This document shows, one piece after another, positions 1 through 39,832 of a stretch of 64,000 nt of DNA. The stretch comes from Balanoglossus misakiensis (lineage: Eukaryota > Hemichordata): NCBI GenBank assembly GCA_040954595.2, contig CM082595.2:5332001-5396000 (forward strand), given 5' to 3'. Below the pieces are notes generated by a model. The model made no database searches, had not been told where the DNA came from, and was given only the letters and a program-made list of their open reading frames with translations. Position 1 is the first letter of the stretch. Each line of letters starts with the position of its first letter. The position numbers were made by a program, and so were the translations under genes.

Positions 1-915
1 TAAAGCAATATCATGGGGGTTGAAATAAAGTCTGTATTTATATTCATGCCAGGAGACAAACTAATTTACTTTGAGTAAGATTCTTTATTATTTAATTAGT
101 TCAATCGCAACAAATTGAGTATTCCAAGATAAATTTGTCAATTTGCATATCAAATCAGCCATTGCTAATCCACCAGTTCTGTTTATTCAATTTCTTTGAT
201 TTCTTAATTTATGCAAATTACATGCAGTATATTGGTAGTTTTGGAACGCAGCTGATCCAATCATGGTAGCCATCATTACCATGGGAATTAGCATATGCAT
301 GATTGAATGACACATAAAATAAGTCAGCTGTAAGAGAATTAGGGGGGAAAACGTCAGTGGATTAAAAGTTGAACATTTATCTTGAAGGAAATATATGTGC
401 TATTGTACCTCAGCAGGAAGCACTGGGGAGATTATTGCATACTGGGCGATATAATGAATTATTACTCGGATGAAAAAAATCCCTGATATTCTGGTTAACT
501 CCATGAAATAAAGTCAGACGAAACGCTGATAGAAGATCTACGGATAGTCATAAATGATAGCTTGAATATTATCATCAATCATAATAAATACCAGAGATAC
601 AGAATGCTGATTTGATAAATTTCTGTGAAGTGAAAATCTACTTAGTAATCAGTGCTGTACTTGAGCTGGGCAGAGGATGAGACGTAAATCTCCCGTGCTC
701 ATTGTTAGGCAAGACGCGTGCACGTGGTGAAATTAGGCAGTTGTCAAATAGTAGAAGCGCAACAAATGGGAGTGGATGGCATGTTTTATTCACTAGTCTT
801 TACGGGCAGTGCTATTTAGATGAGAAGACACTGTACTTGACTCAGTAGAGACTGTAGCCTAGCTACCTAGATGATCACTCGGCGCCGAGCTCTCACAGTC
901 ACACCTCCAGATTTT
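1..915. other. 5' flank of the Kv-beta gene
   Basis: No open reading frame or repeat that I can support. The sequence is AT-rich with scattered octamer-like and CAAT-like words. The last 100 bases are more GC-rich, including GGCGCC near 881, and lead into the TATA box, so the proximal promoter of the downstream gene probably lies here. Confidence 0.5.
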
Positions 916-923
916 TATAAAAA
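916..923 (+). promoter_or_regulatory. TATA box of the Kv-beta gene
   Basis: The word TATAAAAA lies 71 bases before the ATG at 987. That spacing allows a start site near 946-950 and a 5' UTR of about 40 bases. It marks a promoter for the short N-terminal isoform. No transcript data support it. Confidence 0.45.
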
Positions 924-986
924 TAGAAATCTGCCCATCTGCCGAGGTTTTTCCACCTTACGCTGACTACAACCACCACTAACAGT

Positions 987-30974
<29,988 letters not shown>

Positions 30975-31023
30975 CTGGGTACCTGCCTTCCCTACCACTG
31001 CCTTTCAATGTTTTGTATGCAAG

Positions 31024-31239
31024 GAGTCGGCACTGAGGAACAAGGTGACCAGTCACAACAACAACAACAACCGCAACAACTTCAACCGCAGCCAGAGCAC
31101 GCTCAACCCAGACCTGTCGATTCGCGCCCCCGAAATCGCCCGCGACCACGCCCCGTGGTCACCTCGGCGGTCGTCGGGCGTGGCGGCAGACTCTCTGGCT
31201 TTGCTAGTGTTGGAAGGTCAAGGTGACCCCCGAAACTAG
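31024..31239 (+). CDS. KCNAB2: Alternative Kv-beta terminal exon
   Basis: If the donor GTACGC at 30795 is joined to the acceptor TTTTGTATGCAAG (AG at 31022-31023), the frame continues in phase 0 for 71 codons to TAG 31237-31239. The tail reads ESALRNKVTSHNNNNNRNN and then polar Arg/Pro/Ser-rich sequence ending GQGDPRN, giving a 405-aa protein. The acceptor has a pyrimidine-rich lead but an AAG end. Long open frame, phase match and position support it; no transcript evidence. Confidence 0.5.
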   Translation, partial: ESALRNKVTSHNNNNNRNNFNRSQSTLNPDLSIRAPEIARDHAPWSPRRSSGVAADSLALLVLEGQGDPRN

Positions 31240-32753
31240 CTGACATCATTCACACTCCAAACTCCCAGAAGATCAGACAAATACTAAAACTCCTTCCACA
31301 TATATTTATCACTACAGTATAAGAAAATCAAAATTGAGATAAGTGATTCACAAATTTACAATCAAATTTACATGTATTTCTCTGTAAAATAACACATCTT
31401 ACTCCACTATTGCACACTTTTACTTCACATCGAATCATAACTTCCTTTTGAGCAGCTTATATTCAAAAATGCCAATCAAATTCTTTGCGTCAGTAGCTGC
31501 ACAGTAATTCTCACTACCTGAAATAGTATATTTTTTACGTGGTGATAAGGGGTCAGGTGGGTGACATCTGACAAATGGCTCCTTGCTATTGGTCCATTTG
31601 CATGATGTTGCAATGCATCATGGGTGAAATCTGATAATTTACCTGGTGCCAAGGGGTCAGATGACATGCATGTACTGCATTGCATTGTGAGTAAATGTTG
31701 ACAGTTTTTTTACAGGTATGTTTGCCCGGATGTAGGGCGTTGTACAGGAATTGTCTAATCGGCAAGATTTATAAAAAAATGTAATCACGAGATGAACTTA
31801 CATTGAGACTGACTGTGGCTTTTGTATTAATTCTTCATTCTTCCGTTGAATGTTTTTTCTTTAAAAAAACTGTGTCTTAATCTAGTGGTTTGTGCAGCTG
31901 TTTTTGACCGTAATTGATTTGCCCGGTTGTGAGATTTGCGAACCTCAACAATCTGAGAGAATGAGAATTGTGTTTTAGTGCATTGAATTTTATTCCAGGT
32001 AGTGGGAATCTCAATGCAAACGGCGATGACTTACTCATCTTGGTGTATTTTCACGTTCAACAAGCAACCTTGGTTACAGCAGGGGATGACATGAATATTA
32101 ATTAGTCAGCATAAATATTTATCCAGAAATCAGGCAGATTAGATCAGACGATGCGACTTCAACATCATACCGCAGTCTGAGAACAGCAACAGACACTGCA
32201 TTACAGGTTTAACCGTATGGATTATCGCAAGTAACCCTTTCACCCCTCATTCAGTGTACACAGGTCCAAACTCACTGCTGTATACAGTGGGACAGATAAA
32301 GTATGGGGTGGCATAAAGGCGATAATGCTTGTAACTATTAACAGTGCAGACATTGACTTTCATGCATTCTGCTGGTTCCTTCATTTCATCAGCTCACATT
32401 ATTTTTTCCATGAAACACATCATCACCGTGTTATTATTATTATTCAAGGAAAGCTGTGCTAACTCCACAGAAGTCATTCCCGGAAATATTCAGACACCGA
32501 CAAAAAAAAAAAAAATTCCTCAAAAGTGAACCATAGTGACAGTGAAAGACAGTGGTCTAGAAGGCATCTGATAAGTATGAATGTTCTATCATCCCTGCAT
32601 TTCTGGATAATGGTATGTTCTACAAAGATTTACACATGTAAAGTGGAACAAATCATTATGTGAGAAGAGGGGTGATGGATGCATTTCTCCGTAATAATCA
32701 TAATAATTAAATTTTATGTTGATTATGTTATCATTTTATATGCAAAAGGTACT

Positions 32754-32860
32754 GAGCTAGTTGTAGGTTAGAGCAACATTATGACGCGACTTTAACAGTA
32801 AAACTGAATGATTTAAATCATCAATGTCTTTCAAATCTTCTCTAACCTACAACTTAGCTC
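32754..32860. repeat. Inverted repeat with 20-bp ends (MITE-like)
   Basis: Left end GAGCTAGTTGTAGGTTAGAG; right end is its complement with one inserted base (GAGCTAAGTTGTAGGTTAGAG when complemented), about 65 bases apart. Too short to code. Likely a small non-autonomous element. Confidence 0.7.
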
Positions 32861-33078
32861 AACCACTTTCACTTCAGTAAGTTTTTCCATTATCATTTTT
32901 GCTATTTATATCAAATTATTTAAATTCATTTTGAGTTATTAATTTAAGTGTCATTACAGAAATTAATATATCTTTTTTTGAAATAGATAAGTTATTATTT
33001 CCCAAGTTATAACTTGCATTCATTATAAAAAATAGTTAGTTTTTTAAGGAATATTCAAATATGATTTTGTAAATAGCA

Positions 33079-33084
33079 AATAAA
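33079..33084 (+). terminator. Candidate polyadenylation signal, Kv-beta
   Basis: AATAAA 1.8 kb after the alternative stop; a second lies at 33299. In AT-rich DNA the word is common, so this is only a candidate. Confidence 0.25.
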
Positions 33085-33753
33085 ATGGTAAATTTTTATG
33101 AATAATATGTTTTCAGGGATTACTGATGGAAGAAACGTGGTCTTTGGAATCGTCAATATTATTTCATGTCTTGAATCATTTATCAGAAAATTTAAAATAT
33201 GTTAATGAAAATCCTTCTTTGTCTACAACATGGTATGCTTCAGTTATTCTGCCCAAATAATTGGATCTGTTTTTGTACCTGAATTGGTCATTGAGATGAA
33301 TAAACATTTGACCAGTAGTGTGTTAATGAACATTTCGGAAATTTGTTTTTTTTCTAACTCTTGCTGAATCATACTGAATAGGTAAAGTGGGTATAAATTT
33401 TGATGATAAAGAAAACAGCTTGGAAGAGAAAAAAAGACAGCGGATGTTCATTTATAACATGATAGATTCTGTTGAAGAGACAAACTTTCATTACCAGTAC
33501 CTCAAGTCATGTGATTTCCTTCAGGAAATTAACCAACCAGATCAAGTCACTATTAAAGTGAAAGAAATGCGAAAGACCACTTTTTTGCTTCAGTGATCCC
33601 AACCAATTTCTAGTGTTAATGTAGTACCTCTTTCTGCTTGATGCATCACTCATGGGCCTGCCTCTCCTGTGGGTGTGAGGAAAGTGTTAATTGCTAAAAG
33701 CACCATGAGTGGGAAGCAGAGAGATGGATACTATATCTTTATAAAACAACATA

Positions 33754-33912
33754 CTGTAAAACACTTTATTTTCGCTAGCAATTAATTTTCGCCAAATGCG
33801 CGATAATGATGTAGTGAATGAAATAAGAGAACGCGAAAATTAATACTTGCGAAACAGTGACCTCTCTCTATATCGCGAAAATTTTAACTCGCGAAAATAA
33901 AGTGTTTTACAG
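33754..33912. mobile_element. MITE with CTGTAAAACACTTTATTTTCG ends
   Basis: The left end CTGTAAAACACTTTATTTTC and the complemented right end are identical for over 20 bases and stay similar beyond (CGCTAGC / CGCGAG, then AATTTTCGC). The element is 159 bases, CpG-rich relative to its flanks and non-coding. The superfamily is uncertain; a TA-type target is possible. Confidence 0.75.
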
Positions 33913-36319
33913 AATATTCCTTGTATTAAAGATTCTTGTGTGTGTGCCACGTGACTTGCAATCTGGCCACAAGATGGCGCTGTTTCAATCAGGGAATCTC
34001 TGTCTGCATGAGTGATAGACATATTCCAAACCAGTATTATGATCACAGATTGTGAAAATGTAGTCACAAATGGTGGCCAGATAATTGTCATCCTGTGTTT
34101 AGTAATAGTATGTGCTATCATTCAATGCTCAGTGAGCATTGCATAATATGGTCTGCAAAGACTTTGTTGAGTTTGATAAATGCGTGATAATTGTAGCTAT
34201 ATTTAATCTGACTGTTTTGTAATTATTACTGATGCACATGTTTGTTCCATTCATATCAACTTGTCCCATGCCTTTCGACGAAATATCTTGCTAAGTCCAA
34301 AGGTTATCCAACATAATCCATTGTTTGTGTCAGGTATAGCTCTAGTGTGTTGTGTTTGTATAGGCCTTCCTATAACTGTATTGATTGCCTGGTGTTGATG
34401 TAGTGACAGGTCCCATGTTATAGTGTTCCATAGATTGACTAGTTGTAGAATAATACTTGCACAGGGATATTTTATCAAATTTAGTCTCAGTCCAAGTTCA
34501 CAATTTTTTTGATGTGAGGTTTGCAGTGTTTGACAGCTTTTCAAAATCAAAATTTGAGATAGCTTTTTATTTGTTTTTATACTGTTTTGAAAAGTTAGGC
34601 TTTCTTTTAATTTTGTTGATAAAAAGTATTATAGTGAAGTGTGTTAAAATATGATGCTGGAAGCAGCCAGCTTTTTTGACTGAACCTTGGATAATCCTGT
34701 TCATAGAGTGTGTTCCTTAACAAACACACTGTGAACAGCTGGTTATTACTGTAGCTGTCACATCAAACCTCTCTCCCCTACCTGTATGCTGTGCAGTGGT
34801 ACAGTCCTTTATGCAGTTGGTTAGAGGGAGAAGTTTTGGCAGAGGGTCATATATTTACTGACTTGCGTACTAATTGATTCTTATGTATTCCAGCTTTCAG
34901 TTTGTTTAGGTGTGTACAAATGGACAACAAAGAATGAAGTGCATACTACTTTCAAAAGTGGCAGAGAAAAGTGATTTTAGTTTGTCTGCATACTGTACAT
35001 TACGTCCTTTCCTTTGTGTGTTTGAGAATATTTTGCTGTTGTCCTTCACATGTATGATAACCGAGTGTTTATTCAAATTGATTCAAATTGTACAGAGTAT
35101 GATATATTTTTGTATACGTACAACTAGTTTTGTGGCAAACTATTTGCTGTAAATTTTCTTCTTTGCCAAATTCTTCAATTATGATCTCCTAGTTTTAAGA
35201 ATGCAGAGTGACTTGGTCCAGTAGTTAACCCAACCATCACAAAATATCCTTTGAGATAATACAGTATTTTCCATCAGTAGTGGCAGTAGTATATGGCCTG
35301 CACCATCTGGAATTGACCTTTAGAAGTGACCTTCGGATAACTAAAGTATATGAAACCCTGATAAATTCAAATTTGAGGTGGAGTAAGCCCAAGTAGTGAC
35401 AGACACACGGAAATCCATACCTATATGTCTTTTCATAGACCCTACCATTGTAAAGCTAGGTTATTAAGAGAAATGTTTTATGAAATGAGCCAGTTGGTAG
35501 ATGTTGTAAGATAATGTCCATACGCTAGATGCCAACTAGCCTTTCTTGTTTGAGTCCAAAACAACTTGAGACTGTTAGGACAGTGTATGCCCCGTGAAAT
35601 GATGTTTTTTTGAGTTTTAATTTAGATAAATCTGAAACATTTCTGTTTAAGAACCCAAAGTGGGGGTAACTGGAAATTTTTGTTAACTTAAGTCACTACA
35701 TTTTGTCCTGGAACAGAAAGATGAATATCGGGTTTTCAAGCTTACTTGTGTGATTCTTATTCAGTTCGTAGTTTTGCTTCTATGTTAAAAAGTGAGTGAA
35801 ATGGATTTTTTTCTTTGAGTTTACTGATGATAGTGTTAATAATGCAATACATTTGTTCACGATGTTTTGCATTGCATGAAGTTAGATTTGAAACGGTAAA
35901 TTGTTTACTGATGAATGTTTATGTCTATCAGTTGTAATAATGTTTGCTGCAGTTATTTCTTAGTTCACGTTTGTGTGACCTTGAAAATGTTAATGCCATT
36001 TCTTGGTACATATCAAACATAAAGTGTTTTCTCAGTTAGCTTGGTTGCAGTGTTTTTCCCCAAAGACATATGTTAAAAGTTGTCAAGTATGTTACAGATA
36101 TTTTTTTTGCATTTAAACAGGAGGTTATGTAAAAAGTCTATCCTCTACTGTTAAAAAAAACACACATGGGTGATCATAAAGCAAATGTTTATTGACTTAT
36201 GTGACATTATAACGAAATGTAAATTCAAATTCCAGATTCTTTGCAACTTGTAAAAATTAAGAAATGGAGTGTTGATTTTTCGTACATTGTGCTGAGTATT
36301 AGTGGCACCCACTTAAATA

Positions 36320-36488
36320 GGATGTAATTTGTGAAAATGAAAATAGGATGTAATTTGTGAAAATTAAAAAAAAATATTGAAGTCAAAAAAAGTGTGTTCT
36401 GCTTTCTACTTCTGTCAGTGTCGACCAAGGGAATGGGGTGACTAATACCATTACTCGACCAAGGGAATAGGGTGACTAATACCGTTAC
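36320..36488. repeat. Two short tandem duplications
   Basis: A 26-base duplication (ATAGGATGTAATTTGTGAAA, twice) is followed at 36421-36488 by a 34-base duplication (CGACCAAGGGAATGGGGTGA, then the same with one change). Confidence 0.85.
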
Positions 36489-36508
36489 ACGAGCAAGACT
36501 TTGACTTC

Positions 36509-36514
36509 TTTATT
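36509..36514 (-). terminator. Polyadenylation signal of the PQ-loop gene
   Basis: AATAAA on the minus strand, 177 bases after the stop codon; another at 36187. Position fits a short 3' UTR. Confidence 0.45.
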
Positions 36515-36690
36515 TAAGCTGTTTCGTCATTTCGTTGTTTCACTGTTTCGTTGTATCGCAAAATATAACTAGCCTTTTGTGTGATAAAAATGGTTGACCT
36601 GAAAATGCCACTACAGATAGAATCGGTAGACACTGGCTTTTGTTTGAGCAGCCTCATTGAGTATACCACCCTAGCCTCTTGTGGGATTTT

Positions 36691-36945
36691 CTAGTAACCT
36701 GCTGTTTTCCTTCGATATATGTATGCAGATATCAACGCTACGAGGACACTTCCGGGAGCAATGAAGGAAAGGTATGAGCCGGTGTTCCATGTCAGACCCG
36801 CCACATAAAATGCCAATGTGACGATTAAAAGTCCAATACAGGTATACCGACCAACTGCAGAGCATCTAGGTTTTGTGACGGGTGAGGTCGACTGCATTGC
36901 GTCGCGGTCACGTGTTTTGTCTTCATCAGGAGAGATGGACGCGCC
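36691..36945 (-). CDS. PQ-loop protein exon 3 (residues 267-350)
   Basis: Acceptor CTTGATTGCAG, then GASISPDEDKTRDRDAMQST. Two hydrophobic stretches follow (YTCIGLLIVTLAFYVAGL and FIAPGSVLVALISAYI), ending YRRKTAGY and TAG. The extra pair of helices after the seven-helix core is not usual for the family. Confidence 0.8.
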   Translation of the reverse strand, partial: GASISPDEDKTRDRDAMQSTSPVTKPRCSAVGRYTCIGLLIVTLAFYVAGLTWNTGSYLSFIAPGSVLVALISAYIYRRKTAGY

Positions 36946-38734
36946 CTGCAATCAAGTAATATATCTGTGATTCATCAAACTTATTACAATGAACGTTCAG
37001 TAAATTAAGATTTATAGTATTGTCATTTTTTTAAATTGTCAGTATGATAAAAAAATGTGTCATTATATATAGGGGTCACCGTGCTTGTTTTTAGTTGTGC
37101 ATAAAAAACTGCCTAGTCTGCATTTTTACAATTGCTTTGTCTATAGCCAAAACACTCAACAAAGTTTAACTCAGAATTGAGCACGGTACGATTTTATTCG
37201 ACCCCTGAATTTAATTTCATTTGGCTGAGCTATGTTTATGTGAATTAAATTTAAATCCAATTTGCATCATTGAGATTTGGAAGTCTGGCTTTACCTCCTC
37301 CTCCTCGTCCGTGAAGTGGATATATTTTTGCACGTGCGCGTGCGCCTCGGTATCATTGCGCACTTCTGTCTTTTCGTTACGTGCGCCCTCTGTTGGCAAG
37401 TTGTGAACCAGGCGTTCTTGTCTCCAGTACCACAGAACTTGGACGCCATTGATGTACGCCATCGTGCTGGAGTAGTATGTCATGACGACATATTGAAGGG
37501 GCAAAAGCAGAAGGTAGGTGGAGAGGAAATCCGTTGTTTTGCCGACGAGTGCCAGACTGACAGAGTAGGATGATTGGCCACTGGTCGACATTCTCTGCAT
37601 GTTCAGAATAACCTGTTGAGTGCACGTGACAGGATCAATTAAGGTCCCAGTATTTAGGGACAATGTTCATATATATGACCGTTCGCCATAAATGTGTGAA
37701 GTTTTCCCTACATCTCAATGATTATCATGTGTCATACAACCACAGACAAAGTCTGTGATACAACAGAAAAAACAACAACTATGGCGGAGATTGGCGGCCA
37801 TTTTGAATTTCAAATGTGACATTTTATCATTCAAATTTTTGTACGGTGACTCAAATTTTTTACTCCCAATGCATTTTAAAGAGAAGAGAATCTAATGTTG
37901 CCGTGAGCAAAATAGAGAGAGAGTTTAAGACTGATTTTCGAGGCGCAACGGCAGTAGGCCCTAGGCCTAATTTGACCGTAGAGGGCATATAACCTTGTCG
38001 GATTTCATACGCAGACCATGCACCTGTTGAGTGCGATTAATGTCATGTCAATTGAGGCGTGTATAATATATGTAGGCCCATGCCACGCATATTTTTCAAG
38101 TGGTAAATGTCGTGATAATTATTAGATATTCAAACAATAAGAACGGGCAATATATCACACGGACACTAGCTAAACATTTATACAGGATCTGTCATGGTAT
38201 TGTTTAAATTCCCCGGGGTGCCTTTGCTTGCAAGATTGACCTCGGATAACCTACCTGGGGGAAGGTTTCTATGGACCACAGGACAATAGCGCACCATTGC
38301 AATTCCTGATAAACATCTGTCAGTACTTGAACGAGTATGATAACTGTCCAGGACACCACACAACCAATTAAATAGGCCCACTTGCCCTTTTTGTGGTAGC
38401 TGGTCGCGTAAACCCAAAACTGAACAAGCAAAAGAAATTCCAACACCGGCATGTACACCGCTGATATTTTGACATACAGCGGCAACTCCCCGACACGGAA
38501 CACGAAGAACACATTGATTAACGAAGCGGTGAAGTTCGCTGTCGCCCACAGCACGCTCAGTCCAACCACACACCTTCGGCGCCAGTTTTTCACTATCTGC
38601 GGAAATAGCACCACGAACCAGATCGCAGTGCTCACCAATCCACAGACGTTTGCGAATACACACACCGCTTCTGGCCAATTCTCGCGACAGTTTTGAGTTA
38701 AAATATTCCCCGACGTGTTGTTTGCCTGGTGCAT
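36691..38734 (-). CDS. PQ-loop repeat membrane protein (SLC66-like), three exons
   Basis: Exons on the minus strand: 38734-38255, 37612-37295, 36945-36691, all joined in phase 0, giving 350 aa. The family consists of seven-helix proteins, often lysosomal exporters or sugar/amino-acid transporters, with two Pro-Gln motifs. Here PQ1 is in WFVVLFPQIVKNWRRRC (Pro45-Gln46) and PQ2 is SIETFPQ (159-160), exactly at the first splice junction. Helices are at about 23-44, 58-79, 88-112, 120-141, 146-160, 180-203 and 205-229. An acidic linker (DEEEE, about 262-266) precedes two more hydrophobic segments encoded by exon 3. The N-terminus has Asn-X-Thr/Ser sites. The start is the ATG at 38734; upstream in-frame sequence lacks another ATG. 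The exact SLC66 member cannot be assigned and the substrate is unknown. Confidence 0.85.
36946..37294 (-). other. PQ-loop gene intron 2
   Basis: AT-rich, GTAAAG donor; no element recognised. Confidence 0.8.
37295..37612 (-). CDS. PQ-loop protein exon 2 (residues 161-266)
   Basis: Continues the second PQ motif (PQ|VILNMQRMSTSGQSSYS) and encodes helices 6 and 7, then a charged tail (RNEKTEVRNDTEAHAHVQK) ending in DEEEE. Acceptor GCACTCAACAG, donor GTAAAG. Confidence 0.85.
37613..38254 (-). other. PQ-loop gene intron 1
   Basis: 642 bases, donor GTAGGT. No repeat or exon recognised. Confidence 0.8.
38255..38734 (-). CDS. PQ-loop protein exon 1 (residues 1-160)
   Basis: Starts MHQANNTSGNILTQNCREN and covers helices 1-5 with the first PQ motif. 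Ends in ETFPQ at the donor GTAGGT, phase 0. Confidence 0.87.
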
Positions 38735-38869
38735 TTTGAAGCAGTCTTTACGCGGTCCGTCTAAAAGTGGTCGGGGTGAAGGATCTGCCACAAATGCGCA
38801 GACAAAATTTTAAAGGGCCAAGCAGGTTTTTCGTCGCAAACTGTAATAATACATTCACCGAACCTTTTC

Positions 38870-38895
38870 ACGGCGCCATTTTGGATCGTCCAATA
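38870..38895 (-). promoter_or_regulatory. Candidate TATA-less promoter of the PQ-loop gene
   Basis: About 140-160 bases upstream of the ATG the minus strand reads CTATTGGAC (inverted CCAAT box), then CCAAAATGGCGCCGTG, a YY1/E2F-like word typical of TATA-less promoters. Confidence 0.4.
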
Positions 38896-39777
38896 GAAGT
38901 TAAACAGGCAACCATACATGTATTTATGAAATCCAGTCAGTCACTGTGTTTAAAATGACCACATTCTTCCTTCAAAGACTCAAACGAATCGAGTTCTTCT
39001 CCTCCCTCTGACGTCGACGCTGTTCTCGCGAATTCAGACACGTGACTTTGCTCACAATGAGTATATTTAAGTCCACACAAGATCTGTATGAAAAAAAAAC
39101 ACCAATGAGTACTTTGTTCCCTAGCTGATATTGAATTTCATTGTCAGTTCGCAGAATCGTGGCACGCCTCCATACCGCGAATCTAAAGCGAAAGGCGGCG
39201 TTCATTTTCCTTATTGGGGGAGTACAAACACTAGCCGTGCTGCTAAATGGAAGATTGTACTTATGTATGGGCCAGCAGTACGTATTCTCTGCTATGTAAA
39301 GTGCGTGAGGAGTCTTGAAAACAAACAAAAACGAAAACAGGATGAGAAAATGTTCAAAACTTGGAGGCATATACTACCTTAAAGCAGACTTAGGCAAACT
39401 TTTAATTTGTCCGACAAAATACTGTCATGACAAATAAATAAATGATATTTGGCGAACTCGGAAGTGAATGTCAGAGGTTTGTCCCTTGGAGTTTTAATAG
39501 TACAATGCACAATGCCATATCAAGCAATTGTCCCTAAGCAACACTCGATAAGAAAGAGGTAAAATAATATTGCACAAAACTAAGGCAACTTCACAACACC
39601 GAAAAGGCTAGGCCACTGGGACTTCCTTCGAAACCGATGTGCTTTAAAGTTTCTGATAAAATAATATTCTGATCAGCCCACCCTTGTGCATTAGGTTGAA
39701 CGTTACCTGATCCGCTTCATTAGAGACACAGTTCACCTGAATGCTACATTAAACCGACCGTGTAAGAAACAACAGAA
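38896..39777. other. Intergenic region between divergent genes
   Basis: Separates the minus-strand PQ-loop gene from the plus-strand lectin gene, so both may start from this area. Overlapping frames on both strands around 38972-39382 are not recognisable as proteins. Confidence 0.6.
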
Positions 39778-39832
39778 ATGGCGCGCACATACCTGTTCGT
39801 TTTCGTGCTTCTTGTGGTGACATTATGCACAG
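39778..39832 (+). CDS. Lectin gene exon 1, signal peptide
   Basis: ATG and a run of Leu/Val/Phe (YLFVFVLLVVTLC), donor GTAAGC at 39833 in phase 1. Confidence 0.85.

Larger units (their letters stand above)
31240..36508. other. 3' UTR of Kv-beta and intergenic region
   Basis: No convincing gene. Contains a 107-bp hairpin element (32754-32860), a 159-bp MITE (33754-33912), a weak inverted or duplicated segment around 31537-31690, and short tandem duplications at 36320-36488. Candidate AATAAA signals for the Kv-beta transcript lie at 33079 and 33299. Confidence 0.7.

Noticed and set aside
33387-33596. 69-codon plus-strand frame rich in charged residues.
   Set aside because: Begins without an ATG, no splice acceptor of quality, no similarity recognised.
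38972-39382. 132-codon minus-strand and 83-codon plus-strand frames between the divergent genes.
   Set aside because: They overlap, lack recognisable domains, and lie in what is probably promoter sequence of both genes.
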